From assembly GCA_038400315.1 (NCBI GenBank), contig CP151667.1, positions 4,971,174 to 5,035,173 of the forward strand: a stretch of 64,000 nt of DNA. The letters are read 5' to 3'. Positions 27,276-38,277 of this stretch are shown here, piece after piece. The stretch is from Isosphaeraceae bacterium EP7. Lineage in GTDB: Bacteria; Planctomycetota; Planctomycetia; Isosphaerales; Isosphaeraceae. Position numbers and translations under genes: made by a program. Every line of letters starts with the position of its first letter. Position 1 is the first letter of the stretch. Under the pieces are notes generated by a model. It ran no database searches. It was given only the letters and a program-made list of their open reading frames with translations, and was not told the DNA's origin.

Positions 27276-28608
27276 CGGCGATCGTTCCCACCTGACCCGA
27301 GCCCAGGGTGATCAGGACGTCCCCGGGCTCCAACTGCCGATCCAGGCGGTCCACCGCCTCGTCGCGATCCGCGACCGAAACCGCCGAGACGCCCTGCTCA
27401 TCCAGTGAGCGGACGGCCGAGGTCCAGGTCCCGCACAGACCTTCGCGCCCCACGACCAGGACGCGATCGGCCCTGGACAGCGGCGCCACGAAGGCCTCGG
27501 CCAGGTCGGTCGACCCACGGCCCGGGCCCAAGACGGCCCAGAGCCTGCGTCGCCCGTAAATCATCCGGCCGACGGAGAGTGTTTCGTCCACCGAAACCGG
27601 GTCCTGAGCCTCATCGTCCACCAGTGTAACACCCCGGAAGCTGCCGCGGGACTCGAAACCGCGCGAAACGCCCGCGAACTCCTCGAGCGCATCCCGGATG
27701 GCGGGGACCGGTACATCAAGCCGCATGCCCGCGGCGAGGGCGGCCAAGGCGCAGAGCACTGGCCCGAGCCCCGGGACTCTCAACCGGATCTCGGCCACGA
27801 ACGTCCCCTGGTAGAACGCGCGGAAACGAAATCGACCCTTGTCCTCGCGCAGGTCGGCTCCCCACCAGTCGTCCTCACGCCTGAGTCCAACCTTCTCGAC
27901 CGGCCCTGTGCCACGCATCCGTAGCTCGCCCAGCTCGAGGTCACCGGCCACAAGCACGCCGCCACGCGACACATCGGCCGAGGATTCGATCAAGCTGCGG
28001 ATTGTCGGCGAAACGGCCGGGCCGGTTGCCGTGATCATGAGCAGGGTCAACCAGGGGGCGAGTTGCTCGATCTCCTCGGGTTCGCATGCGGTCTCGATCA
28101 CCGCCGTCGGTCCCCGTCCCAGCCGGCCCCAGCCCCCGAGTTGCGACGAACGGGTCGCCAGAACGACGGTCGGGTCCATCCCCGCACGGGTCAGGACGCC
28201 GGCCATCATCGCGCCAGCGAGGCCCGAGCCCCTGCCGCCGGAAACCGCGACAGCCAGCTTGCCACCGACCAACTGCCTGAGGATCTCGGCCCGGCTCGAT
28301 TGAGGGGAGCCCGCCTTCAGTGCTGCAAGACGCTCAGGATGCTCTCGACCCTTGCTGACGTCGTAAACGAGGAAGTGAGGGCGCCTTGGCAGATGGCCTG
28401 GCGCGTGCCCCTCGTGGACCCGGATCCCCAGGCGCCTCAGGCCGTCGAGCTCCGGCCCTGCCGCGTCGTCGGACCCGCTGACGAGCAGTCCGCTCTGCGA
28501 CAGAACTTGCGCAATTCCGGACATGCCACGGCCGCCCAGACCGACCAGGTGCGCGCATCGCGGCCCGAAGGCCACGCCGGCTGTTTCCCGATCTGTCTCG
28601 TCTCGCAT
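27232..28608 (-). CDS. MurC-like Mur ligase homologue lacking catalytic motifs
   Basis: A 458-residue protein with the full three-domain layout of UDP-MurNAc:L-alanine ligase. The N-terminal UDP-binding domain is good (HLVGLGGRGMSGIAQVL, about 20-36, then VSGSD). The ATP site is not. The expected GTHGKTTT reads GGRGSGLA (124-131), with Lys replaced by Ser128. The EADESD region reads ETACEP, TNIxxDHxD reads ITATGPAVSP, HNVLN reads GPVLC, and DDYAHHP reads DDEAQDP. The frame is intact, with an AAGGA ribosome site and normal codon use, so this looks like a maintained pseudoenzyme rather than a decaying gene. It precedes and overlaps murB. ATP-dependent ligation seems impossible as read; a regulatory or UDP-MurNAc-binding role is inference. 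Confidence 0.85.
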   Translation of the reverse strand: MRDETDRETAGVAFGPRCAHLVGLGGRGMSGIAQVLSQSGLLVSGSDDAAGPELDGLRRLGIRVHEGHAPGHLPRRPHFLVYDVSKGREHPERLAALKAGSPQSSRAEILRQLVGGKLAVAVSGGRGSGLAGAMMAGVLTRAGMDPTVVLATRSSQLGGWGRLGRGPTAVIETACEPEEIEQLAPWLTLLMITATGPAVSPTIRSLIESSADVSRGGVLVAGDLELGELRMRGTGPVEKVGLRREDDWWGADLREDKGRFRFRAFYQGTFVAEIRLRVPGLGPVLCALAALAAGMRLDVPVPAIRDALEEFAGVSRGFESRGSFRGVTLVDDEAQDPVSVDETLSVGRMIYGRRRLWAVLGPGRGSTDLAEAFVAPLSRADRVLVVGREGLCGTWTSAVRSLDEQGVSAVSVADRDEAVDRLDRQLEPGDVLITLGSGQVGTIADAFLGRLPRDRQAG

Positions 28609-28833
28609 GGGCCGATTCCTTCTCAATCCAGGGCGTGTCGGCCGGCCTGCACCCGAATGGATACCGCCGCCGCACGACCATTCGATCCAGGCCTAGTTAT
28701 CGTCGCGATCGATCCAACCGGCCCACACTTTCCGACCCTCCCACGCAAGAATCCTGTGTAAGGCGTGAATTCTGATCTAGGACAACCTCAAAATGGACAG
28801 CTTAATCATGCTCAGCGAAGATTTTTTCGAACG

Positions 28834-28867
28834 AAAAAAGCCGTCCAGGTTGTGGCATGGACGGCTT
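28834..28867 (-). terminator. Rho-independent terminator of the 86-residue membrane protein gene
   Basis: Read on the minus strand, AAGCCGTCCA (28858-28867) pairs exactly with 28838-28847 around a 10-base loop, and the stem runs into a T tract (28834-28839) on that strand. It lies 33 bases after the stop of the small membrane protein gene at 28901. Confidence 0.85.
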
Positions 28868-28900
28868 CTCAACGACCGAAATGGTTTCAGTTCGGCGGTC

Positions 28901-29161
28901 TCACTCAGATCCTTCGATCTTGACGAGCTTGTTGTACAGGCCGAGCAGGAGGATGGTGGGAACCCATTGGCCGACGAACGTTGCAGCGTGACGCTTTCCA
29001 AGAAGCTGGAGTCCAAGAGAAAGGCCGATCGATCCGACAGCCAGGCCCAGGTAGGTGCCGGAGGGGACCTGACTTGTGTAGTACTCGATCTGCTTCGTCA
29101 GGTCACCTTCCGCGTGCTCATGAGGTGCGACGCCAGCCTGGCTTGATGGTGCGTAAGACAT
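28901..29161 (-). CDS. Small conserved membrane protein, 86 residues
   Basis: A short protein with AGGA ten bases before the ATG and its own terminator. The N-terminal 35 residues are hydrophilic with several histidines (APHEHAEGDL). Two hydrophobic segments follow: about residues 38-55 (LGLAVGSIGLSLGLQLLG) and 62-77 (VGQWVPTILLLGLYNKL). I recall similar small proteins in other planctomycetes, but no function is known. The gene stands alone between the murC-like cluster and the M14 peptidase gene, and the strong single-gene signals suggest it is well expressed. Confidence 0.7.
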   Translation of the reverse strand: MSYAPSSQAGVAPHEHAEGDLTKQIEYYTSQVPSGTYLGLAVGSIGLSLGLQLLGKRHAATFVGQWVPTILLLGLYNKLVKIEGSE

Positions 29162-29238
29162 GGGTTGTCATTCCTGTAGGTTGGTGACAAAGGCCTGTGC
29201 TTCCGACAAAGCGAGAGCAGTGCAACTGTCGGGCCATT

Positions 29239-31872
29239 TCAGCCAGAACCTTTTGAGGCAACCGACGCCTGGAAGATCGCATTGAAGAGAAGCCGAAACG
29301 TCCCGTAAGTCTGTCCGCGATGCTGAGGGGGAAACCCGAAGAGCAGGATTCGGCCGTCTCCTCGCTTCGCCTCGACAATCGCCGCCTTACCCTGGAGTCT
29401 CCCCGCGCCGAGCAGCCATCCACTCTCGAGGACGTCCGTCGAGGCATAGCGAGCGACGATCGTTGGGGGCGGATCGGACCTCGGGACCATCTCGGATTGC
29501 ACCTCGAACGCGTGCGAGCGGTCGAAATAGGCCGATCCTCTCGCGGGGAATCCCGCCATCAGCGGGTCGGTCGTGGTGGCCACGATGCCCAGGATCGATC
29601 CCGGCCCGTAGAACTCGGACGATTTCAGGCCTTTCAGAACGTCGACAACGGGCAGTGAAAACGCGTCGATCGCATATTGACACGAACCCTCAAGGCAGAT
29701 AAGCGTCCCACCCTCCTCGACGAAGGCGACGAGGGCGACTCGGCCTTCAGCACCCAGTCCTCCCACGAACGCAGGCTCGGTCTCGTCGGGCCCCCATCCA
29801 TCGCGAATGGTGCCTGGGTCGACGGAAGGCAGGATGATGGCGTCGTACCGCTGTCGAAGCTCGCCGACTCGGATCGACGCATTCTCAAGCGTCGTCGGCC
29901 GGAACCCGGCCGTTTCCAGGACGAGACGAGTCCAGCCCTCGTCCAGGCTCGGGATCCATGGTTTGTAAACGCCGACCCTGGGTGCTTTCAGGTTCAGGTG
30001 GATGGCCCGCTGAGCCGGGGCGCCGGGCTGCTCGGGCATCTCGGGTTCGATGATTGCGTTCAGCCGACTTGAGGTCCCTTCAAGCACCTTCAACAGTGGC
30101 TTATCGCCTGTCTTCGCCGGCCGGATCCGGATCGAGGCCCGATCGAGGTCCTCGGCCGGGGCATCGGGCCGGAAGTCCAGCGTCGCCTCAGCCCCTTGCG
30201 CGAGTAAGGCGTTGAGTGCCTTGTTGTCGTCGACGGAGCGGAGCGCCAGCCGATAGGTGTCGGCCGCGCCACCTACGACTTCGGGTTCCGGGACTTCGAT
30301 CGTTTCGAGTTCGTCCATCTGGGCCAGAAATGTTCCGCGGATTGAGACCGCCCTTACGCCCATCTGGAGCGGCAAAGTCCAGCCTGCCACGTCGTATGGA
30401 GCCTCGGCCTGGCCGTTCGGGGTGAATCGGTCGGGATAAATCTGCCGCTCCATCATGTCCTTGAGATGGGCCCGGTAGGGTTGCGCCGCGGGTAGAATGA
30501 AGGAACCAGCGGGGAAGGCCGCGCCGTCGGCCTCGAAGGCCTTGGACGCGCGAAGGACATCGATGCCCGTCTCGCGGAGGATCCGGACCATCCGCGTCGC
30601 CGTTGCGAGGTCACGCTGGTCGGCAGGGACGATCCAGGCGTAGGGGGGCTCGGTGCTCCCACGCGTGATCGCATCTCGGCCCATCTGTAAGTAATTTGCC
30701 TGAAGAGTCGGGCCATAACGTGCCGCGTAGGTGAGGATCGAACGGCAGCAGATGAGCTGGTCCTCGACGATATCGCGCAGCCTCCACCAGCCTCCCGGCC
30801 ACGGGGTGACGAAGTTCACCGCAGCCCGATGATCGGCGAAGCCACGGGAACCGCCCCTCAGCTCAGACTTCTCCACGAAGATGGGGCTTGCCAGGCGGAC
30901 GCTGGCCGACTCGGTGAGCACCGCGACGATGTTGTGTCGCTGCGGCACCGTGCGGTTCCCGCCGTTCCACCAGTTGTCGTACATCGCGTTGGTCAGCACG
31001 CCCTTGCGGCCTGCCGCGGCGAGGTCGGCCGCCATATGAGATCCGACGTTCGAGATCCCCTGGTTCACCCGAGGATCGAGGTTGGGGTTGATTGGGTCGA
31101 AGAACGGCGGCACGAAGATACGCGCACCCTTGCTTCCCATCTGGTGAATGTCGTACGCCAGGGTCGGGAACCAGTCGCGGTAGAGCAGTCGCGTCATCAG
31201 CTGGGTTTCACGCAGATTCAGCATGAACCAGTCCCGGTTGGTGTCATGCCCTGCATATTTATGATAAAGCTCGGGCATGCCCCCCCCTTCCCAGGGCTTT
31301 CCCCGCGAGCGCTCGTACCATGCGGCGACCTTGTCGACCCCGTCCGGATTGATCGATGGGACGAGTAGGAGGATGACCTTGTCGAGTATCTCTCGCGTCG
31401 TGGGGTCATCCTTGGTGGCGAGGTCGTGGAGCAATTCCATCGCCGTGTGGGTCGAGGCGGTCTCCGACGAGTGGATCGAGCAGGTGATGAGGACTACCGG
31501 CTTGCTCCTGGCGAGGAACGACAGTCCCTCCGCCCCGACCTTGCGGGGATCGGCAATCAATTTTTGATAGCCTCGAAAGGTGTCGAGTTGAGTGATCGTC
31601 TCCGGGCTCGACACCACCGCAACAAGGAAGGGTCTCCCCTCGGTGCTCTCCCCAAGCCTGAGCACAGCAACGCGTTCGCTGGCCCGATCCACGGCCTGCG
31701 TATAGTCGACCACCTTCGGCCAGGTCACTAGGCGGAAGTCCTCTCCCATCCGGAATCCGAACCATCTCAACGGCGAAGGAATCTCCGCGGCGAGCGTTGC
31801 CTGCGAGACTCCAAGCAGGCTCAGGAACGCGAGTCGGGCCGAGACGCGAAAGAGATTGCGGCGTGTCGACAT
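29239..31872 (-). CDS. M14 family zinc carboxypeptidase-like protein
   Basis: An 877-residue exported protein. The ATG at 31872 (product MSTRRNLFRVSARLAFLSLL) is chosen because GGAG lies seven bases upstream and a signal peptide ending TLAAE follows. The M14 domain occupies about residues 35-390. HSSETAS in ITCSIHSSETASTHTAMELL supplies the HxxE zinc ligands, PSINPDGVD and NRDWFMLNLRETQ are typical substrate-binding segments, and YDIHQMGSKG supplies the third ligand histidine. A long C-terminal region (about 420-877) contains a class I amidotransferase-like or beta-galactosidase-trimerisation-like segment (ALVAFVEEGGTLICLEGS). Family members are probable peptidases of the periplasm; substrate unknown. 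Confidence 0.87.
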   Translation of the reverse strand: MSTRRNLFRVSARLAFLSLLGVSQATLAAEIPSPLRWFGFRMGEDFRLVTWPKVVDYTQAVDRASERVAVLRLGESTEGRPFLVAVVSSPETITQLDTFRGYQKLIADPRKVGAEGLSFLARSKPVVLITCSIHSSETASTHTAMELLHDLATKDDPTTREILDKVILLLVPSINPDGVDKVAAWYERSRGKPWEGGGMPELYHKYAGHDTNRDWFMLNLRETQLMTRLLYRDWFPTLAYDIHQMGSKGARIFVPPFFDPINPNLDPRVNQGISNVGSHMAADLAAAGRKGVLTNAMYDNWWNGGNRTVPQRHNIVAVLTESASVRLASPIFVEKSELRGGSRGFADHRAAVNFVTPWPGGWWRLRDIVEDQLICCRSILTYAARYGPTLQANYLQMGRDAITRGSTEPPYAWIVPADQRDLATATRMVRILRETGIDVLRASKAFEADGAAFPAGSFILPAAQPYRAHLKDMMERQIYPDRFTPNGQAEAPYDVAGWTLPLQMGVRAVSIRGTFLAQMDELETIEVPEPEVVGGAADTYRLALRSVDDNKALNALLAQGAEATLDFRPDAPAEDLDRASIRIRPAKTGDKPLLKVLEGTSSRLNAIIEPEMPEQPGAPAQRAIHLNLKAPRVGVYKPWIPSLDEGWTRLVLETAGFRPTTLENASIRVGELRQRYDAIILPSVDPGTIRDGWGPDETEPAFVGGLGAEGRVALVAFVEEGGTLICLEGSCQYAIDAFSLPVVDVLKGLKSSEFYGPGSILGIVATTTDPLMAGFPARGSAYFDRSHAFEVQSEMVPRSDPPPTIVARYASTDVLESGWLLGAGRLQGKAAIVEAKRGDGRILLFGFPPQHRGQTYGTFRLLFNAIFQASVASKGSG

Positions 31873-32156
31873 GGATCGACTCCAGTCTGGTCGCGGATCA
31901 ACATCTAGAAAGGAAGGCGATCCCACGAATCCGATCTTCTCTTCCACGATGGTCGGGCTTGACGTCACCGCGGTCAAGCAAGCGGGAGGGACTTATCTCT
32001 CCCATAATTTGGCGAGATTCGCAGGGAGATTTGGTCGCATGTGTGGTAAGAATTCGTCATGAATTAAGTTTTGAATCCCCCTCTCGCAATCGTCCGACTC
32101 GTGTGCAATGATTCCAGAATCGTTCCCCTCTGCTCCTCTTGCGAATAAATCGGAGT

Positions 32157-33215
<1,059 letters not shown>

Positions 33216-33578
33216 CGGGAGTTCTTGAATCACGAGGAATCCCGGGTCCGCGATTGGGCCCCGGGATTTCTCGTTGACTCGCCCGGGAGTGGGCAAATGG
33301 GCCATGGTCCCGATCGATGTCGATCGGGAGGCTCTTGCCGGATCGCTCCAAACGCGACCCACGCCGCAAATTCCGGCATTTGATGCGTCGTGAACTGCGG
33401 CGGATCGTGCATTGAACTCATCAGGCGATAGGATCGGAGACGGATCTCTGTCTCTCATTCCATGCATGCCGAGAGACAATCATGGATTATTCTGTGTTTA
33501 GCCCTGTCAATCTTCTTGTTTGATTGCAATGATCATCTAAGCAGTAAGTTGTCCGGTTTAACTAAAGAATCCAAGGAA

Positions 33579-33587
<9 letters not shown>
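33216..33587 (+). other. Intergenic region between the tandem DUF1559 genes
   Basis: A 372-base stretch holding a terminator hairpin at 33234-33272. Beyond it no supported gene is seen. The last 100 bases are relatively AT-rich (for example TTGTTTGATTGCAATGATC), which suits a promoter for the second gene, but no specific -35/-10 pair can be called. Confidence 0.5.
33234..33272 (+). terminator. Inverted repeat, likely terminator of first DUF1559 gene
   Basis: GAGGAATCCCGGG (33234-33246) pairs with 33260-33272 with one G-T mismatch and a 13-base loop. It lies 19 bases after the stop of the first DUF1559 gene, separating it from its tandem copy. Confidence 0.6.
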
Positions 33588-34637
<1,050 letters not shown>

Positions 34638-34673
34638 ATCTTCGATCCGACCTCAGAAACCCGTAGCCCGTGC

Positions 34674-34742
34674 CGTCTTCATGTGCGGTCGGGCGGCCCA
34701 TCCTCTGGCAGGGGACGGGCCGCCCGACCGCACATGAAGACG
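34674..34742. terminator. 26-base perfect inverted repeat between convergent genes
   Basis: Bases 34674-34699 are exactly complementary to 34717-34742, with a 17-base loop. The repeat fills the space between the DUF1559 stop (34637) and the PP2C stop (34749). The stem is GC-rich with CGTCTTCATG at its foot. It most likely ends transcription from both sides. Confidence 0.75.
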
Positions 34743-34748
34743 CTTGAC

Positions 34749-35912
34749 TCAGACCGGTGGGTACTGGATGACGACGATATTGATGTCGTCCGAAGCGGAT
34801 CCGGGCCTGACGTGATCGGCGACGGCCGCCTCGACCTTCGCGATGATCTCGGCGGCGTCCGCGTGCTTGTTCTCTTCCAGGAGTGCTTTGAGGCGATTCT
34901 CGCCGAACATCACGTCGGCCGGGTCCATCGCGTCGGGTAGGCCGTCGGTGTAGATCACAAGGGTCTCGCCCGGCTTCAGCTTGTCTGTGGCCGCCGCGGT
35001 CGCGTCCACCAGACCGATTCCAAGCAGGCCCGGATTGGATTCGAGCAGCCGCGTCGGATCGGGACCGACGATGATCGCCGAGGGGTGTCCGACCCCCGCA
35101 TAGACGACCTCGCCGGTCTGTTCGTCGAGCATCAGGTAGAAGCCGGTGCAGAAATAGCCTTCGGGAAAGTAGCTCTCCAGGCCGGTGTCGAGCCCAGCGA
35201 GGACCTCGCCAGGTTCGGTCGTGGACTGGGCAAGGGGCGCGGCGAGGGCCTTGACCATCCCGGAGAGCATCGCCGAGTTGACGCCATGCCCCGAGATGTC
35301 GGCGACCAGGATGCCGAGCCGCCCATCGGGCAAGCGATAGAAGTCATAGACGTCACCGCCCAGCTCGTTGGCGGGCGTGTACTTGACCGCCATTCGCATC
35401 GGACCGCTGGGCTTGGGAGGCTTGGGCATCAGGGCATGCTGAACCTTCCGGGCGAGCTTCAGCTCGAGATCCAGCTTCTTCTTGGCATCCTCGAGCTGAC
35501 GGTTGCGACTCGCGAGCTCTCCTCTCAGATCCGAAATTCGGAGTTGCGCGCGGATCCTGGCGAAAAGCTCCTGAATCTCCCCGGGGTTCCTGGGTTTCTG
35601 GATGTAGTCATCGGCCCCCGAGTCGAGCCCGACAACCTTACTCTCGCTGGCACCCAGGGTGGTCAGCATGATCACGGGAATGGACCGAACTTCCGGATCT
35701 GCCTTCAACGCCTTGCAGAGCGTGGGCCCGTCCATCTCGGGCATTTCGTAGTCGCTCAGGATCAGCTCGGGTTGCCCCTGCTTGGCCGCGGCCAATCCGA
35801 GGACACCATCCTCGGCTGTGGAGACCTCATAGCCGGCGTCCTGGAGGAGCGCCGAGATCATCCGGCGCATCGTCGAGCTATCTTCGACCAACAAGATCCG
35901 GCGAGCCGCCAT
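34749..35912 (-). CDS. Response regulator fused to PP2C (SpoIIE-type) phosphatase
   Basis: A 387-residue signalling protein. Start ATG at 35912 follows GGGGAGAG. Residues about 3-120 form a CheY-like receiver: LLVEDSS acidic pair, phospho-acceptor Asp in LILSDYEMPEMDG, TTLGA switch, and the KP lysine in DDYIQKP. A coiled coil (about 125-165) leads to a PP2C/SpoIIE phosphatase (about 170-387) with metal-binding GGDVYDFY, ADISGHGVNSAMLSG and SDDINIVVI. Such RsbU-like regulators dephosphorylate STAS anti-anti-sigma factors in partner-switching. A STAS protein is encoded at 48275-48634, but a link is not shown by proximity. No kinase gene is adjacent. Confidence 0.94.
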   Translation of the reverse strand: MAARRILLVEDSSTMRRMISALLQDAGYEVSTAEDGVLGLAAAKQGQPELILSDYEMPEMDGPTLCKALKADPEVRSIPVIMLTTLGASESKVVGLDSGADDYIQKPRNPGEIQELFARIRAQLRISDLRGELASRNRQLEDAKKKLDLELKLARKVQHALMPKPPKPSGPMRMAVKYTPANELGGDVYDFYRLPDGRLGILVADISGHGVNSAMLSGMVKALAAPLAQSTTEPGEVLAGLDTGLESYFPEGYFCTGFYLMLDEQTGEVVYAGVGHPSAIIVGPDPTRLLESNPGLLGIGLVDATAAATDKLKPGETLVIYTDGLPDAMDPADVMFGENRLKALLEENKHADAAEIIAKVEAAVADHVRPGSASDDINIVVIQYPPV

Positions 35913-36069
35913 CGCTCTCTCCCCACCGACCGACCGAGACCAGGCCGGGACCGGAATAGCATTCATTCGTAGGAAGCCAATTGGCCTCAACAATAGAACG
36001 ATGGCCGCTCGACACCAAGGGGCTGGCAGCAGTCCGTCCGGCGAAATTGTTTACCCGTCCCTAGAGCCA

Positions 36070-36393
36070 TCAGGGAAGCTGCATCAAGATTCCATCCATC
36101 TCGGCCGCCGCATGCAAGTCGCCCCGCGCCTGAGCCTTGGCGATTCCGGTCGTGAGGATCACGCGACATTCGTCGAAATCGGCGGTCTCGAGCAGCGATT
36201 GCCCGAGTTGCTGATAGGCGGCGACCTGTTGCTCGGGATCGTCGGCAATCAGCGCCGTCAGTCGTTCCCGCCCTTCCTCGATTTCTCCCTCGCGAAGGCA
36301 CTGGAGGGCCAGTCCGTAGCGCAGGAAGGCGTCGCCGGGATCTTCGGCCAGGCTCGCCTCCAACATGAGGCGTCGCTTCGATTTGTCCGCCAT
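36070..36393 (-). CDS. Small tetratricopeptide-type protein
   Basis: A 107-residue protein starting at MADKSKRRLMLEASLAEDPGD. It contains two to three TPR-like helical hairpins (DAFLRYGLALQCLREGEIEEGRERL, QVAAYQQLGQSLLETADFDECRVIL) and little else. No signal peptide, so cytoplasmic, probably a protein-protein interaction module. It is transcribed toward and lies 157 bases upstream of the response regulator-PP2C gene on the same strand, so a shared operon is possible. Longer in-frame starts exist, but the added residues look non-coding. Confidence 0.7.
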   Translation of the reverse strand: MADKSKRRLMLEASLAEDPGDAFLRYGLALQCLREGEIEEGRERLTALIADDPEQQVAAYQQLGQSLLETADFDECRVILTTGIAKAQARGDLHAAAEMDGILMQLP

Positions 36394-36862
36394 GATCGTC
36401 TCAACCCTTTGGCAAACGCAATGTTCCGCACGTTCGATGGAAGACCGTAATACCCCGATCCTTCGACTGTCAAGTCGTCGACAACAGGGTCTTCTCGTTC
36501 CCGGTCGACTCTGCCGATCTGGGAGATCTGACCACAAATCGGGGTCGAAGGAATTGATTCCGTTGGACGCATTATGGAATGACTGACGACAATGCGGAAA
36601 CGCTGGGAAGATGGGTCAATTCGGTATTTTGGCGATCAAGGCTAGACGGCGGGATTCCGATTCAATCGAAGTCGGAACGGGCGATGAGGCACGACGAGAT
36701 CGCGTCGAGTCGCCCGGATCGGATGCTCTCGAATGATTCGACGAGCCGGAGTGACGGACCAGGGAGGGTTTCGCGATGGCCCTTTCGTCCGTCCGAGGTT
36801 GTGTCTTGGGGGTCGGCGGCCGATCTGGCCGGCCCAGCAACCATACGGAGAGGGGCTTCAAC
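36394..36862. other. Divergent intergenic region upstream of htrA-like gene
   Basis: A 469-base interval between the TPR gene (minus) and the HtrA gene (plus). Open frames crossing it have no family features and no coherent codon bias. It should hold promoters for both directions; I cannot identify specific sites. Confidence 0.4.
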
Positions 36863-38251
36863 GTGCTCATGCCCACGAGGTGGCCGGGATGGTTGGCCTT
36901 AGTCGGCCTGGCGGCGGTCGTGCTCCCGGGCACGTCGGCTGAGGCATCGAACCGCAAGACCGTTGCGGTCGAGGCGGTCCGCAAGGCTCAGCCCAGCGTG
37001 GTGAGCATTTCCAGCGAGAAGAAGGCCGCGTCGTCAAGCCGCTGGCCATTCTCCTCCGAGGAGAGCCAGCAGCCGAGGGTTAGCGGGATGGGGACCGGGG
37101 TGATCCTCGACCAGAGGGGCTACATCCTCACGAATCATCACGTGGTCGACAAGGTCCAGGCCATCGAGGTCCATCTCAGCGACGGAACCGTCCTGCCCGC
37201 TCGCCTCGTCCAGCACGATCCCGTGATGGACCTGGCGATGCTGAAGGTCGAGTCGCCCACCCCCCTGCCGGCGATCACCGTGGGCACCTCCGCCGACCTG
37301 ATGGTGGGCGAGGACGTGGTGACGATCGGCAACGCGTTTGGCTACGAGAATACGGTCTCAGTCGGGATCATCAGCGCCCTCGGGCGCAACGTCAAGCTGA
37401 CCGACGACCAGGTCTATCGCAACCTCATCCAGACCGATGCCTGCATCAACCCAGGTAACTCTGGGGGGCCCCTGGTCAACGTAGACGGCGAGTTGATCGG
37501 CATCAACGTCGCGGTGAGAGCCGGGGCTCAGGGGATCGGCTTCGCCCTACCGATCGACGACGTCAAGAAGGTCGCCGCCGAGATGCTCAGCACCAAGCGG
37601 TTGGCCAACACCTGGCATGGCCTGATCCTCCGCGAGACCCCCCCCGGCGAGCCCAGGGGCGTGGCCGTCATCGAAGTGCCCCGCGGCAGCCCGGCCGAAG
37701 CGGCCGGCATCAAGCCCGGCGATCAGATCTTGAAGGTCAACGACCTGGGGATTGCCAACGCTCTTGATGTCGAACGAGGCTTCATCGACGTCAAGCCGGG
37801 ACAGCCCGCCAAGGTCTCCTTCAGGCGTGCGAGCAAGGATCAGCAGGCCTCGTTGATCCCCGTCGCACTGGCCCGCCAGCCGTCGAACGTCGCGGTCACC
37901 GCGGACACCGGCGAGACGATCTGGAGCCTCATCGGTTTGCGGCTGACCCATGTCGACACCGAGTACGTGTCGTCGGCCTCGTCCAAGCTACGGGGCGGCT
38001 TGTATATCCAGTCGGTGCAGCCGGGCAGCCCCGCTCAGCGAGCGATGCTCCAGCCGGGCGACATCCTGGTGGGGATGAATGTCGGAACCAGGCACTGGGA
38101 GACGGTCCAGCCTGAGAATGTCGTCTACATCCTCAAGCAGCAGGAACTGCTGGTCAATCAGACTCTTCAGTTTTACATCGTTCGCCGCAACGGCATCCAC
38201 CAAGGTGCCCTGACGCTCGCCGACCGCCCGCAAGGGACGGTGATGAAGTAA
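36863..38251 (+). CDS. HtrA/DegP-type trypsin-like protease with two PDZ domains
   Basis: A 462-residue S1C serine protease. The GTG at 36863 fits the AGGGG site (36851-36855) best; an ATG two codons later is the alternative. A signal peptide (WPGWLALVGLAAVVLPGTSAEA) exports it to the periplasm. Catalytic triad: His in LTNHHVVD, Asp in DLAMLKVE, Ser in NPGNSGGPLVN. A first PDZ (about residues 250-340; VIEVPRGSPAEAAGIKPGDQILKVN) and a second (about 375-455; YIQSVQPGSPAQRAMLQPGDILVGMN) follow. HtrA proteins degrade or refold misfolded envelope proteins. The gene stands alone and ends at a 22-base inverted repeat. Confidence 0.95.
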   Translation: MLMPTRWPGWLALVGLAAVVLPGTSAEASNRKTVAVEAVRKAQPSVVSISSEKKAASSSRWPFSSEESQQPRVSGMGTGVILDQRGYILTNHHVVDKVQAIEVHLSDGTVLPARLVQHDPVMDLAMLKVESPTPLPAITVGTSADLMVGEDVVTIGNAFGYENTVSVGIISALGRNVKLTDDQVYRNLIQTDACINPGNSGGPLVNVDGELIGINVAVRAGAQGIGFALPIDDVKKVAAEMLSTKRLANTWHGLILRETPPGEPRGVAVIEVPRGSPAEAAGIKPGDQILKVNDLGIANALDVERGFIDVKPGQPAKVSFRRASKDQQASLIPVALARQPSNVAVTADTGETIWSLIGLRLTHVDTEYVSSASSKLRGGLYIQSVQPGSPAQRAMLQPGDILVGMNVGTRHWETVQPENVVYILKQQELLVNQTLQFYIVRRNGIHQGALTLADRPQGTVMK

Positions 38252-38277
38252 GCCGAGCGATTTCGGGCATCCGATCA

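Noticed and set aside
36579-36902. 107-codon plus-strand frame upstream of the htrA-like gene
   Set aside because: Composition is random-looking, with no ribosome site, and it runs out of frame into the protease gene.
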